From positions 98,972 through 162,971 of the forward strand of contig NZ_AHJE01000012.1 of assembly GCF_000243095.1 (NCBI RefSeq): a DNA stretch of 64,000 bases, given 5' to 3'. The notes below the pieces were generated by a model. The model searched no databases. It was given only the letters and a program-made list of their open reading frames with translations, and had not been told where the DNA came from. Position numbers and translations under genes: made by a program. Below, piece after piece: positions 43,544-51,293 of this stretch (its first letter is position 1; every line of letters starts with the position of its first letter). The DNA is from Cupriavidus basilensis OR16. GTDB taxonomy: Bacteria > Pseudomonadota > Gammaproteobacteria > Burkholderiales > Burkholderiaceae.

Positions 43544-44638
43544 ATGACAGAGAGCGACCTACACTGTATTGCGATTGCCTGGGTGGTCGGCTTGTCCACG
43601 TCCGCCTTTGCTGGACAACTTCAGGAACGTCTTGGACTGCCACCCGTGCGTTCGCCTGTCGACAACGTTCTCACGGACACCAAGGCGGATCTTGGCAAGA
43701 AGCTATTCCTCGACAAGCGACTGAGTGCAGACGGCTCGGTGAGTTGTGCCAGTTGCCATCAGCCGGACCGTGCATTCAGCGATGGCCTTAAGACTTCCAG
43801 AGGCGTTGGTGACCGCGCTGGTACGCGCAACGCCCCTAGTCTCCTAACGGCGGGCCTCATGGAGAGCCAATTCTGGGACGGCAGGCGGGCGTCGCTCGAG
43901 GATCAGGCACTGGATCCTTTCGTGAACCCAAAAGAACATGGGCTGTCCAGTCATGACCAGCTATTGTCAACGATACGGCATGACTCGGACTACCCCGAGT
44001 TGTTCAGGCAAGCCTTCGATGTAAGCACAGACTCAATTGAGAAACGCCACGTCGCCAAAGCACTCGCCAGCTACCTGCGTTCGATTGTCGCCGGAAACTC
44101 TGCCTTCGATCGGTTCTACTATGCCGGAGATCAAACAGCACTATTGCCAGCTGCTCGCCGGGGACTAACACTGTTCACCGGCAGAGCACAGTGTTCTACT
44201 TGCCATCACGTCGGAAAATCGAGCGCTGCGTTCACTGACAACCAATTCCATTCATTGCATATCGGCCTAGACCGCATAGAGCGCCGACTTGCCGGCATTA
44301 CCAAGGAGGCTGTGGCGGCACGACGGGATGGACGCTCCGTCGACGCCACTGTGCTGACCGACGATGACATAGCCGAGCTGGGACGCTTCTTCATCACGCT
44401 CGACCCTGCCGACATCGGAAAATTTCGTACCCCGAGCCTTCGTAACGTCGCGCTCACTGCGCCGTATATGCACGATGGGAGTGTGCCAACGCTGGAGCAA
44501 GCGGTTGAACATGAGATCTACTACCGAACCGCCCAGAACGGCCGTCCGTTGATCTTGACTCCCGCGGAGAAGGTTGAGCTCACTGTATTTCTTCGGAGCC
44601 TTACCAGCGAAACCGCCCATCGCATTGATTCGCCATGA
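43544..44638 (+). CDS. Di-heme cytochrome c peroxidase (CcpA/MauG family)
   Basis: A 364-residue periplasmic protein with a short signal peptide (IAWVVGLSTSAFAG). Two heme-binding motifs are present, CASCH (residues 68-72) and CSTCH (217-221), and DPADIGKFRTPSLRNVALTA followed by PYMHDGS gives the family's C-terminal pattern with a distal Met/His candidate. It reduces peroxide or, as MauG-like members do, oxidises protein side chains. Placed at the head of the secretion gene run, it could modify or protect exported proteins; that link is positional. Confidence 0.88.
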   Translation: MTESDLHCIAIAWVVGLSTSAFAGQLQERLGLPPVRSPVDNVLTDTKADLGKKLFLDKRLSADGSVSCASCHQPDRAFSDGLKTSRGVGDRAGTRNAPSLLTAGLMESQFWDGRRASLEDQALDPFVNPKEHGLSSHDQLLSTIRHDSDYPELFRQAFDVSTDSIEKRHVAKALASYLRSIVAGNSAFDRFYYAGDQTALLPAARRGLTLFTGRAQCSTCHHVGKSSAAFTDNQFHSLHIGLDRIERRLAGITKEAVAARRDGRSVDATVLTDDDIAELGRFFITLDPADIGKFRTPSLRNVALTAPYMHDGSVPTLEQAVEHEIYYRTAQNGRPLILTPAEKVELTVFLRSLTSETAHRIDSP

Positions 44639-44686
44639 AGTTCATGAAGGAATGCGGGATCTGTCGTATCAGGATTGGGGCGAGGA

Positions 44687-44707
44687 TACCCGTTACCCGT
44701 TACCCGT
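44687..44707 (+). repeat. TACCCGT x3 short tandem repeat
   Basis: Three perfect 7-base units followed by TAAAAAAA, about 110 bases before the lytic transglycosylase start. Such tracts slip readily and could tune promoter spacing, though no promoter is defined here. Confidence 0.7.
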
Positions 44708-44817
44708 TAAAAAAATGGTGGACGAAGCGGTAGTACTTGGTAAGTATTGAGCGACAAGATGCGTATCTAGCGCACTCAGACACTCGAGTAGAGATCGACG
44801 ATTCAGGGGAGCGAGTC

Positions 44818-45456
44818 ATGACTGGCGTAACGCTGACCGGATGGAGTGCAGCATGCGCGCTCAGCTTCGCCCTACCCTGCCAGGCTGATATCTTACCCTG
44901 CCAGGCTGATATCTACGTCTGCTACGCTCCGGATGGAACACCGTCTTACTCAACGTCACAATCGAGTCGAGGCCAGGTTCCGATTCTTCGAACCCGCGGC
45001 GAGGCAATGCTACTCACTTCGCCCGCTGCCGGCGATTCAGTTGTCGCGCTTCGGCTCCTGGCGATCGAGCCTATCATCGACACCATCAGCGTACGCCATG
45101 GCGTCGATCCCGCACTGATCAAGGCAATCATTGATGTGGAGTCACGCTTCCTTAGAACGGCGCGGTCGTCTAAGGGAGCAGTAGGTGTCATGCAGTTGAT
45201 GCCAGCCACGGCGCAATACTACGGACTGACGGACCCATTTGATCCCAGCCAAAACATCGAGGCTGGTGTCCTACACCTTAAGTCCTTGCTGCTCAGGTAC
45301 AACGGCAACATCGCCCTCGCCCTGGCCGCATACAACGCAGGTGCCCAGAGCGTCTTCAGGAATGGCAAACGTATCCCGCCCTATCGCGAGACGATGGACT
45401 ATGTGCCAACGGTTCTCGCACGCTATGCGTCATACCGTCGAGAGGGGAAAGACTGA
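44818..45456 (+). CDS. Lytic transglycosylase (SLT domain)
   Basis: A 212-residue exported protein. The N-terminus has a signal-like segment, then an in-frame 21-bp duplication repeating LPCQADI twice. The SLT domain (residues 90-205) is intact: IIDVESRF with catalytic Glu, SSKGAVGVMQLMPATAQYYG, and ALALAAYNAGAQSV. It would cut peptidoglycan to make room for the envelope-spanning machine. GGGGAGCG precedes the ATG at 44818. The stop is 1 base before gspG, so it belongs to the secretion operon. Confidence 0.85.
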   Translation: MTGVTLTGWSAACALSFALPCQADILPCQADIYVCYAPDGTPSYSTSQSSRGQVPILRTRGEAMLLTSPAAGDSVVALRLLAIEPIIDTISVRHGVDPALIKAIIDVESRFLRTARSSKGAVGVMQLMPATAQYYGLTDPFDPSQNIEAGVLHLKSLLLRYNGNIALALAAYNAGAQSVFRNGKRIPPYRETMDYVPTVLARYASYRREGKD

Positions 45457-45457
45457 C

Positions 45458-45940
45458 ATGCGATACGCGAGAATCTGCACGAGAGAGGCCCGGGAGTACA
45501 GCTCCGTCTGGCACCGGCGATACGAAAGACCGCTTCGCAACGCGCGCGCCTTCACGCTCCTCGAGTTGCTAGTCGTCGTTGTCATTATCGGTCTGCTGGC
45601 TTCATACGTCGGTCCGAAGTATTTCTCACAGATCGGTAAATCCGAAGTGACGGTGGCACGCAGCCAAATCGAAGCCTTCGAACGCGCGCTCGACAGCTTT
45701 CGTCTGGACGTCGGACGCTACCCGAGTTCAGAGGAAGGCCTGGCTGCCCTGCTGGACCGTCCCGGCAATCTGGCGCGTTGGAATGGCCCCTATCTGAAGA
45801 AGAACGTTCCGCTCGACCCGTGGGGCCATCCCTACACCTACCGCGCGCCCGGATCCAAGGGAGACTTCGAGATCATCTCCCTTGGCAAGGACGGGCAGCC
45901 TGGTGGCGTCGGTGAGAACGCCGATCTTGTCAGTCAGTAG
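45458..45940 (+). CDS. gspG: Major pseudopilin GspG
   Basis: A 160-residue type II pseudopilin. A basic leader of 32 residues precedes the cleavage zone ARA then FTLLELLVVVVIIGLLASYV; position -1 is Ala rather than the usual Gly. The globular part is typical GspG: GRYPSSEEGLAALLDRP, GPYLKKNVPLDPWGHPYTY, and a calcium-loop end LGKDGQPGGVGENAD. It assembles the periplasmic pseudopilus. No prepilin peptidase is in the window, so PilD elsewhere must process it. Confidence 0.93.
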   Translation: MRYARICTREAREYSSVWHRRYERPLRNARAFTLLELLVVVVIIGLLASYVGPKYFSQIGKSEVTVARSQIEAFERALDSFRLDVGRYPSSEEGLAALLDRPGNLARWNGPYLKKNVPLDPWGHPYTYRAPGSKGDFEIISLGKDGQPGGVGENADLVSQ

Positions 45941-45961
45941 ACTTTTACAGCGAGACTCCCG

Positions 45962-47152
45962 ATGCGGTACCAGGTCAGGACACTTTCCGCTTCAAATGCG
46001 ATAGCCGTCATCACCGTCGACGCCCATGACGAGGAGGATGCACGGCGGCAGGCCGACAACCAAGCCCTTCGAGCCATCTCGGTGAGACCGATCGCCACAG
46101 ACAGAAGGCTTGCGCTGTCACGTGCAACGCGATTTTCGCTGCTTCTTTTTAGCCAGGAGATGCTTGCCTTGGTTAAGGCAGGCCTGAGCCTTTACGAGGC
46201 CATTGAGGCCCTGCGGGAAAAGGAGACGGCCGCGGAGGTTTGTGTCGTCCTGGATCGACTGCTCGCTGCGCTACGGGAGGGGCGTCGTTTCTCCGTCGCG
46301 CTCGCAGAGCAAGGAAGCTACTTCTCACCGCTATACGTCGGGCTGATGCAAGCGGCTGAGGGCACCAGCGACCTGCCACGGTCGCTTGCACGGTTTGTCG
46401 AGTACCAGAAGCGAGTGGATAGTATCCGCGGCAAAGTGGTCAGTGCCTCCATCTACCCCCTGATCCTGATGGTAGTTGGTGCTGCAGTCACGATCTTCCT
46501 TGTCTGTTACGTGGTCCCGCGTTTCGCGCTGGTTTATCAGGATACGGGTCGCGACCTGCCATGGTTGTCACAGGTAATGATCAGTTGGGGACAACTGGCC
46601 GCGAAGTATGCCTGGGAGTTCGCCGGGGGCGCGGTGGCAAGCGCCTTGGCGGTGTCGGTTGGCGTACATCGTCTGCTCCGCAATGGCAATGTGGGGCGCC
46701 TGGCCTCGCGCCTTCCGGCGATCGGCCGGCACGTCCAACTCTATGAGCTCTCACGGCTCTATATCACACTGGGGATGCTACTCGAAGGCGGTATTCCGGC
46801 CACAAGCGCGCTCGAGACCGCCTGCGCCACGGTTTCCTCTGCCACGCGAGGCAGGCTTGGGACAGCAGGAGAGCAGATACGGGATGGCAGACCACTCTCT
46901 GTGGCATTCGAAGCCAACGGTCTCACCACCACCATTTCGTTGCGCATGCTGCGAGTGGGCGAGCAATCCGGCCAGCTCGGCGCGATGCTGACCCAGGCCG
47001 CCGAGTTCTATGACGGCGACATCTCTCGCTTCGTCGAACGCTTCACCAAAACGTTCGAACCGCTGCTGATGACCGTTATCGGTTTGATCGTGGGTCTCAT
47101 TGTCGTGCTGCTCTACATGCCGATCTTTGATCTTGCCGGGAGTCTCCAGTGA
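45962..47152 (+). CDS. gspF: Inner-membrane platform protein GspF
   Basis: A 396-residue polytopic protein of the T2SF family: an N-terminal 55-residue domain, two repeated cytoplasmic helical domains (SQEMLALVKAGLSLYEAIEA and LSRLYITLGMLLEGGIPATS), and three membrane segments (ASIYPLILMVVGAAVTIFLV; the last near TVIGLIVGLIVVLLYMPI). It couples the ATPase to pseudopilus assembly. Its stop overlaps gspE (GTGA). Confidence 0.93.
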   Translation: MRYQVRTLSASNAIAVITVDAHDEEDARRQADNQALRAISVRPIATDRRLALSRATRFSLLLFSQEMLALVKAGLSLYEAIEALREKETAAEVCVVLDRLLAALREGRRFSVALAEQGSYFSPLYVGLMQAAEGTSDLPRSLARFVEYQKRVDSIRGKVVSASIYPLILMVVGAAVTIFLVCYVVPRFALVYQDTGRDLPWLSQVMISWGQLAAKYAWEFAGGAVASALAVSVGVHRLLRNGNVGRLASRLPAIGRHVQLYELSRLYITLGMLLEGGIPATSALETACATVSSATRGRLGTAGEQIRDGRPLSVAFEANGLTTTISLRMLRVGEQSGQLGAMLTQAAEFYDGDISRFVERFTKTFEPLLMTVIGLIVGLIVVLLYMPIFDLAGSLQ

Positions 47153-48837
47153 GTGCTCATCCGCCCATAGATGGACTCGTTGGACCAGATGCTTTCGAAG
47201 CCGCGCGCGCCGCGGCTCGGCTATCGGGCCGCACGATCGCCGAGGAGCTGGAGGTCGTTGCAAAGCTGGCGCCCCGCATGGCATTGCAGATCGTCGGCGA
47301 ACGGTTCGAAATGCCCATCCTCGAACCGGCCGAGATGGCACGATTGTCACCGGCCTTCGACTGCTTGCCGCTGGCAAGATCCATGCAGCGCCGCACGTTG
47401 CTATCAAGAAGCCCCGAAGGCGAGATGTTCGCGGTACTTTCGGATCCCCGAGATATCGATCTTCAGACGTGGCTGGAAGCGCTGGCTGGGCAGCCAGTCA
47501 TCTATCGCCTTGCACTGCTGACGGATATCGAGGCATACCTCACACAGCAGGAGGAGTCGGTTCGTGCTGTAGACAGCTTGATTGCTGCGCCCGATTCCGG
47601 GCACAGGACCGCGCGGGTGACGGAAGTGCTGTCCTACGCATCGGTCAATGATTCGACTAGTCCCATCGTCCGGATCGTGAACTCCACGCTCTACGACGCG
47701 TTGCGGGCCGGGGCCTCCGACGTCCACCTTGAGAGCACACCAAGCGGACTGGCAGTCAAGTACCGGATTGACGGTGTGTTGGACCACGCTACCAGTCTCT
47801 CCGGAACAGAACTGGCGGAACAGGTGATTTCTCGCCTGAAGGTGCTGGCGGAGCTTGACATCGCGGAACGGCGGATTCCACAAGACGGTAGCTTTCGTGT
47901 GGAATCGCGTGGGCGCGAGATTGATCTTCGAGTATCGATCATGCCCAGCATACACGGCGAAGATGCCGTCATCCGGATTCTGGACAAGCAGGCGATGATT
48001 GAGGCGCATGGGGCACTGACGTTGGAGGCGCTAGGATTTGACCCGAAGTCGCTGGTTTCGCTGCGAAGGCTAGCTGAGGAGCCTTACGGCATGCTGCTGG
48101 TCACCGGTCCCACCGGGTCAGGAAAAACAACAACGCTGTACGCGGCAATCTCCGAGATTCACAACGGCAGAGACAAGATCATCACGATCGAGGATCCTGT
48201 CGAGTACCAGTTGTCAGGTGTGCTGCAGATCCCGGTGAACGACAAGAAGGGACTGACCTTCGCCAAGGGCTTGCGCTCCATTCTTCGGCATGATCCCGAC
48301 AAAATCATGGTCGGTGAGATTCGGGACAGAGAGACCGCCGAGATCGCTGTGCAATCCGCCCTAACGGGTCACCTCGTGCTCACCACCGTCCACGCGAACA
48401 ATGTGTTCGACGTGTTCGGCCGGTTTACGCACATGGGCGTCGATCCCTACGCATTTGTCTCCGCATTGAATGGCATTTGGGCGCAACGCTTGATTCGGAT
48501 CATCTGTCCACACTGCGCAGCGGACGTGAGCCCAGGCGAGGATCAACTACGCGGCTTGGGCATTGACCTCAGCGAACGGGGTGGGATTGCGTTTCGCGCT
48601 GGCCGTGGCTGCGCTGAATGCCGTGGAACGGGTTACCACGGTCGCCGGTCGATCGCGGAAATTCTCATCCTTGATGACGAATTGCGAGAACTTGTAGTGG
48701 AAAAGGCGCCGATCCGAAGGATCAAGGATGCGGCTCGACGGACGGGAACCAGGAGCCTGCGCGAGGCGGCCCTCGACTTGGTGCAAGCCGGCGAGACGAC
48801 CTTAGAGGAGGTAAAGCGTGTCACGCTTCAAGCCTAA
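47149..48837 (+). CDS. gspE: Secretion ATPase GspE
   Basis: A 562-residue hexameric ATPase beginning at a GTG. Residues 1-150 are the N1-type domain, then the N2 and C-terminal ATPase domains: Walker A GPTGSGKTT (320-328), Asp box IITIEDPVEYQ, Walker B-like IMVGEIRDRETAEIA, His box TGHLVLTTVHANN and a four-Cys zinc element starting CPHC (453). All catalytic residues are intact. It drives the pseudopilus piston. It overlaps the next gene by 20 bases. Confidence 0.95.
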   Translation: MSAHPPIDGLVGPDAFEAARAAARLSGRTIAEELEVVAKLAPRMALQIVGERFEMPILEPAEMARLSPAFDCLPLARSMQRRTLLSRSPEGEMFAVLSDPRDIDLQTWLEALAGQPVIYRLALLTDIEAYLTQQEESVRAVDSLIAAPDSGHRTARVTEVLSYASVNDSTSPIVRIVNSTLYDALRAGASDVHLESTPSGLAVKYRIDGVLDHATSLSGTELAEQVISRLKVLAELDIAERRIPQDGSFRVESRGREIDLRVSIMPSIHGEDAVIRILDKQAMIEAHGALTLEALGFDPKSLVSLRRLAEEPYGMLLVTGPTGSGKTTTLYAAISEIHNGRDKIITIEDPVEYQLSGVLQIPVNDKKGLTFAKGLRSILRHDPDKIMVGEIRDRETAEIAVQSALTGHLVLTTVHANNVFDVFGRFTHMGVDPYAFVSALNGIWAQRLIRIICPHCAADVSPGEDQLRGLGIDLSERGGIAFRAGRGCAECRGTGYHGRRSIAEILILDDELRELVVEKAPIRRIKDAARRTGTRSLREAALDLVQAGETTLEEVKRVTLQA

Positions 48838-50152
48838 ACACCTTCGCCTCCTCATATCGCCAACGGCTGTTACGCTGTTCATGGACACATGGGGGCAGAG
48901 TTCGACATCGAAGCTGATTGCTTCGACGGATCTTCCGCGTGGTGATCTGGTGCAGGCATTGGAATCAGCCTTGGCCGCCCTGCCGAGTGAGAACGTTCCT
49001 CCTAGGGCAGCCCTTTCCGTTGTGCTCGCTGATCCTCTCGTGCGCCTGTTCCTGGTAACACCTCCGTCGAACTTGACCCGGTTCGAGGATCTGAGATGCG
49101 CGGCAGCCATCCGTTTCGAGCGGTTGTACGAAGCTCACGCCAGTGACTGGCATGTTGCAGCAGCCTGGACATCGGAGGCGCCCTTCCCTGCCTGCGCTGT
49201 CCCGCTCGCCGTGCTCGGAGTACTTGCCCGCTTCGCCGCGGCGCGCAAGCTTCGATTTGGGAAGATTGTGCCTGCCGCCTTCGAGCACCCGCGTGCCGAT
49301 CACCCGTTGCAAGGGCAGGAGACGAGTTGGCTGCTGTCAAGATGCGGCACGCATGTCACCATGGCCGTTCGAACGAGAGATCGGCTTCAAGCGATACGGG
49401 CACTGACTTGGCCGGAAGAAGCCTGGAGGTCCTGGGACAGTCTGCACGATGGACTATCCCGTGAAGCCATGCGGCTCGACTGCGCGCTACCCAAGTTCTT
49501 GATCGGCACCGGAGACATTCCCGCGGAATTCTTCGCGAATCCTCATCCCAATGGGGCTATCCATCTGCTCAAGGTGCATCCCGCGAAGCCGGTCGGGATC
49601 CGCCGGTATCCTTGGCCAGCGCTCGATCTTCGACCAGGCCCCAAGATTCGCGCGGGTTGGACGCCGGCTTCATTGGTAGTTTGTGGCTGCGCGCTCGCAA
49701 TCACGGCCTATGCGGCGGCACAATCCGTCTTGCTCGCAACGCGAATCAGTGAACTGCAGAAAGAGGTCGCGCACGCTGGTATGCGTTTGGCCGCACGAGA
49801 GCGCCCTGTCGACAGCGTTCCCGTAACCGCGGTCAAGGGCGAGCAAGTCGCTGCTGTGAACAGTGCCGTCCGCCAGCTTAACCTGCCGTGGCAGCGGATA
49901 TTGCAGGCGATTGAAGCGGCAACGCCGAAGGAGATCGCCCTACTCGCACTAGAGCCCGAAGCGAAGCGGACCGCTCTCAAAGGGACTGCCGAGGCCCCTA
50001 CTGCGGATGGGATGCTCTCGTACATTACACAGTTGAAGACGCAGCGAACCTTTCATAACGTGCTGCTCACTCGACACGAGGTGAATGACCAGGATCCGAT
50101 GAAGCCCTTTCGGTTCCAGTTTGAAGTCTACTGGCGCGAGGCCGGGGAATGA
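48818..50152 (+). CDS. GspL/PilN-like assembly protein
   Basis: A 444-residue protein starting at a GTG within gspE. The first 250 residues form an actin-like-fold candidate without clear ATP motifs (LRLLISPTAVTLFMDTWG). One membrane segment follows at about 285-310 (ASLVVCGCALAITAYAAAQS), then a coiled coil and a ferredoxin-like periplasmic domain (PKEIALLALEPEAKRTALKG). This is the GspL layout with PilN-like features. It links GspE to the periplasmic parts. Confidence 0.75.
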   Translation: MSRFKPKHLRLLISPTAVTLFMDTWGQSSTSKLIASTDLPRGDLVQALESALAALPSENVPPRAALSVVLADPLVRLFLVTPPSNLTRFEDLRCAAAIRFERLYEAHASDWHVAAAWTSEAPFPACAVPLAVLGVLARFAAARKLRFGKIVPAAFEHPRADHPLQGQETSWLLSRCGTHVTMAVRTRDRLQAIRALTWPEEAWRSWDSLHDGLSREAMRLDCALPKFLIGTGDIPAEFFANPHPNGAIHLLKVHPAKPVGIRRYPWPALDLRPGPKIRAGWTPASLVVCGCALAITAYAAAQSVLLATRISELQKEVAHAGMRLAARERPVDSVPVTAVKGEQVAAVNSAVRQLNLPWQRILQAIEAATPKEIALLALEPEAKRTALKGTAEAPTADGMLSYITQLKTQRTFHNVLLTRHEVNDQDPMKPFRFQFEVYWREAGE

Positions 50153-50754
50153 AAGCGCTCGGATTGCGGTGCTATCTCAGGATGGTCCGTGTTGGTTGGG
50201 CGATACCGGCCGCTAGCGGTCTTCTTGTCTGCGCCACGGCCCTGGTGCTCATAGCCCTACCGGCTGAGCGATCGGCTCTGGTTGGGACGCAACGACAACT
50301 CGCAGGAGTTAACGCCGCCCTCGCTGTTCCGCATCAGCCTTCGCAAACGCGGCGAGCCGCCACAGCGCAGGGCCTTGCCGCCTTCTACGGGGCCTTGGGC
50401 CAGTATGCAACGGTGGAGGACGAGATTGGCATCCTTTTTCGGATCGCCGGCGAGAGCGGGCTTTCGTTACGACAGGCCGAGTATCGTGCGAGCTTCGATC
50501 GATCAGGCGCTTTCTACACATACCAGATTGTGTTGCCGGTTCGCGGTCCTTATCGTTCGGTCCGACAGTTCTGCGAAGAAGTACTAAATGCCATTCCGTT
50601 CGCTTCCCTTGACGAAGTCAAATTCAAGCGCGGCGCAATTGGCGAGCCGACCATCGAAGCAAAGCTCCAATTCACACTCTTCCTCACCGATCGACAAGTT
50701 ACTTCAGGCGCGGTCCTCGCAGAGACGAAACCCAGCGCGCGGGAGAGCCCATGA
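50149..50754 (+). CDS. GspM/PilO-like assembly protein
   Basis: A 201-residue protein with one N-terminal membrane segment (AIPAASGLLVCATALVLIAL), a coiled-coil stretch and a periplasmic ferredoxin-like domain (YTYQIVLPVRGPYRSVRQFC). It overlaps both neighbours by 4 bases. The pattern is that of PilO/GspM, partner of the preceding GspL/PilN-like protein. Confidence 0.7.
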   Translation: MKALGLRCYLRMVRVGWAIPAASGLLVCATALVLIALPAERSALVGTQRQLAGVNAALAVPHQPSQTRRAATAQGLAAFYGALGQYATVEDEIGILFRIAGESGLSLRQAEYRASFDRSGAFYTYQIVLPVRGPYRSVRQFCEEVLNAIPFASLDEVKFKRGAIGEPTIEAKLQFTLFLTDRQVTSGAVLAETKPSARESP

Positions 50755-51278
50755 AGCGGAGGCACGTCATCCTCTTGGCAGGACTCGTGAGCGCGGGCGC
50801 CATTGCCGCATTGGGTGATCGTACCCCCGGGAATGCAGTCGTTACCCCAGCAGATCGTGGGCGCACAGCCAGTCGCTCGTCGCACGAGCCTGGCAGAAGC
50901 CAAGTTGAATCGGCATCGCGCGACGTTGCCGAAGGAAAGGAACAGGCGGTTCTAGAGATCAATCAACGAGTAACGTCTTTGATCGAGGGAAGGCGCCCTA
51001 CAACGGGCGGGATCTTCGACAGTCAGACCTGGGTGCCACCGCCATCTCCCCCACCGCCGCCGGAGAAGCCGACTGCGCCACCCCTGCCATTCGTCTATCT
51101 CGGAAAGCTGCAGCAGCAAGGCACATGGATGGTCTTCCTTGGCCGCGGGAGCGACACGTTCGTGGTCAAGCCAAACGATCGAATCGAAGACGTGTATCAG
51201 GTGGATGCAATCAGTCCACCAACCATGACGCTGAAGTATCTTCCACTCGGCGAATCGCAATCTCTAACGATCGAATAG
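50751..51278 (+). CDS. GspC/PilP-like coupling protein
   Basis: A 175-residue protein with an N-terminal membrane or signal segment (HVILLAGLVSAGAIAAL), a flexible region, a proline tract (WVPPPSPPPPPEKP) and a small beta domain (LPFVYLGKLQQQGTWMVFL, then DRIEDVYQVDAISPPTMTLK) that resembles the HR domain of GspC/PilP contacting the secretin. It sits just before the secretin gene, as pilP does before pilQ. Confidence 0.72.
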   Translation: MKRRHVILLAGLVSAGAIAALGDRTPGNAVVTPADRGRTASRSSHEPGRSQVESASRDVAEGKEQAVLEINQRVTSLIEGRRPTTGGIFDSQTWVPPPSPPPPPEKPTAPPLPFVYLGKLQQQGTWMVFLGRGSDTFVVKPNDRIEDVYQVDAISPPTMTLKYLPLGESQSLTIE

Positions 51279-51293
51279 CTTGGTACTAACTCC

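Noticed and set aside
45239..45457. Earlier start for gspG
   Set aside because: The upstream extension overlaps the lytic transglycosylase in another frame and would place 73 residues before the pseudopilin leader.
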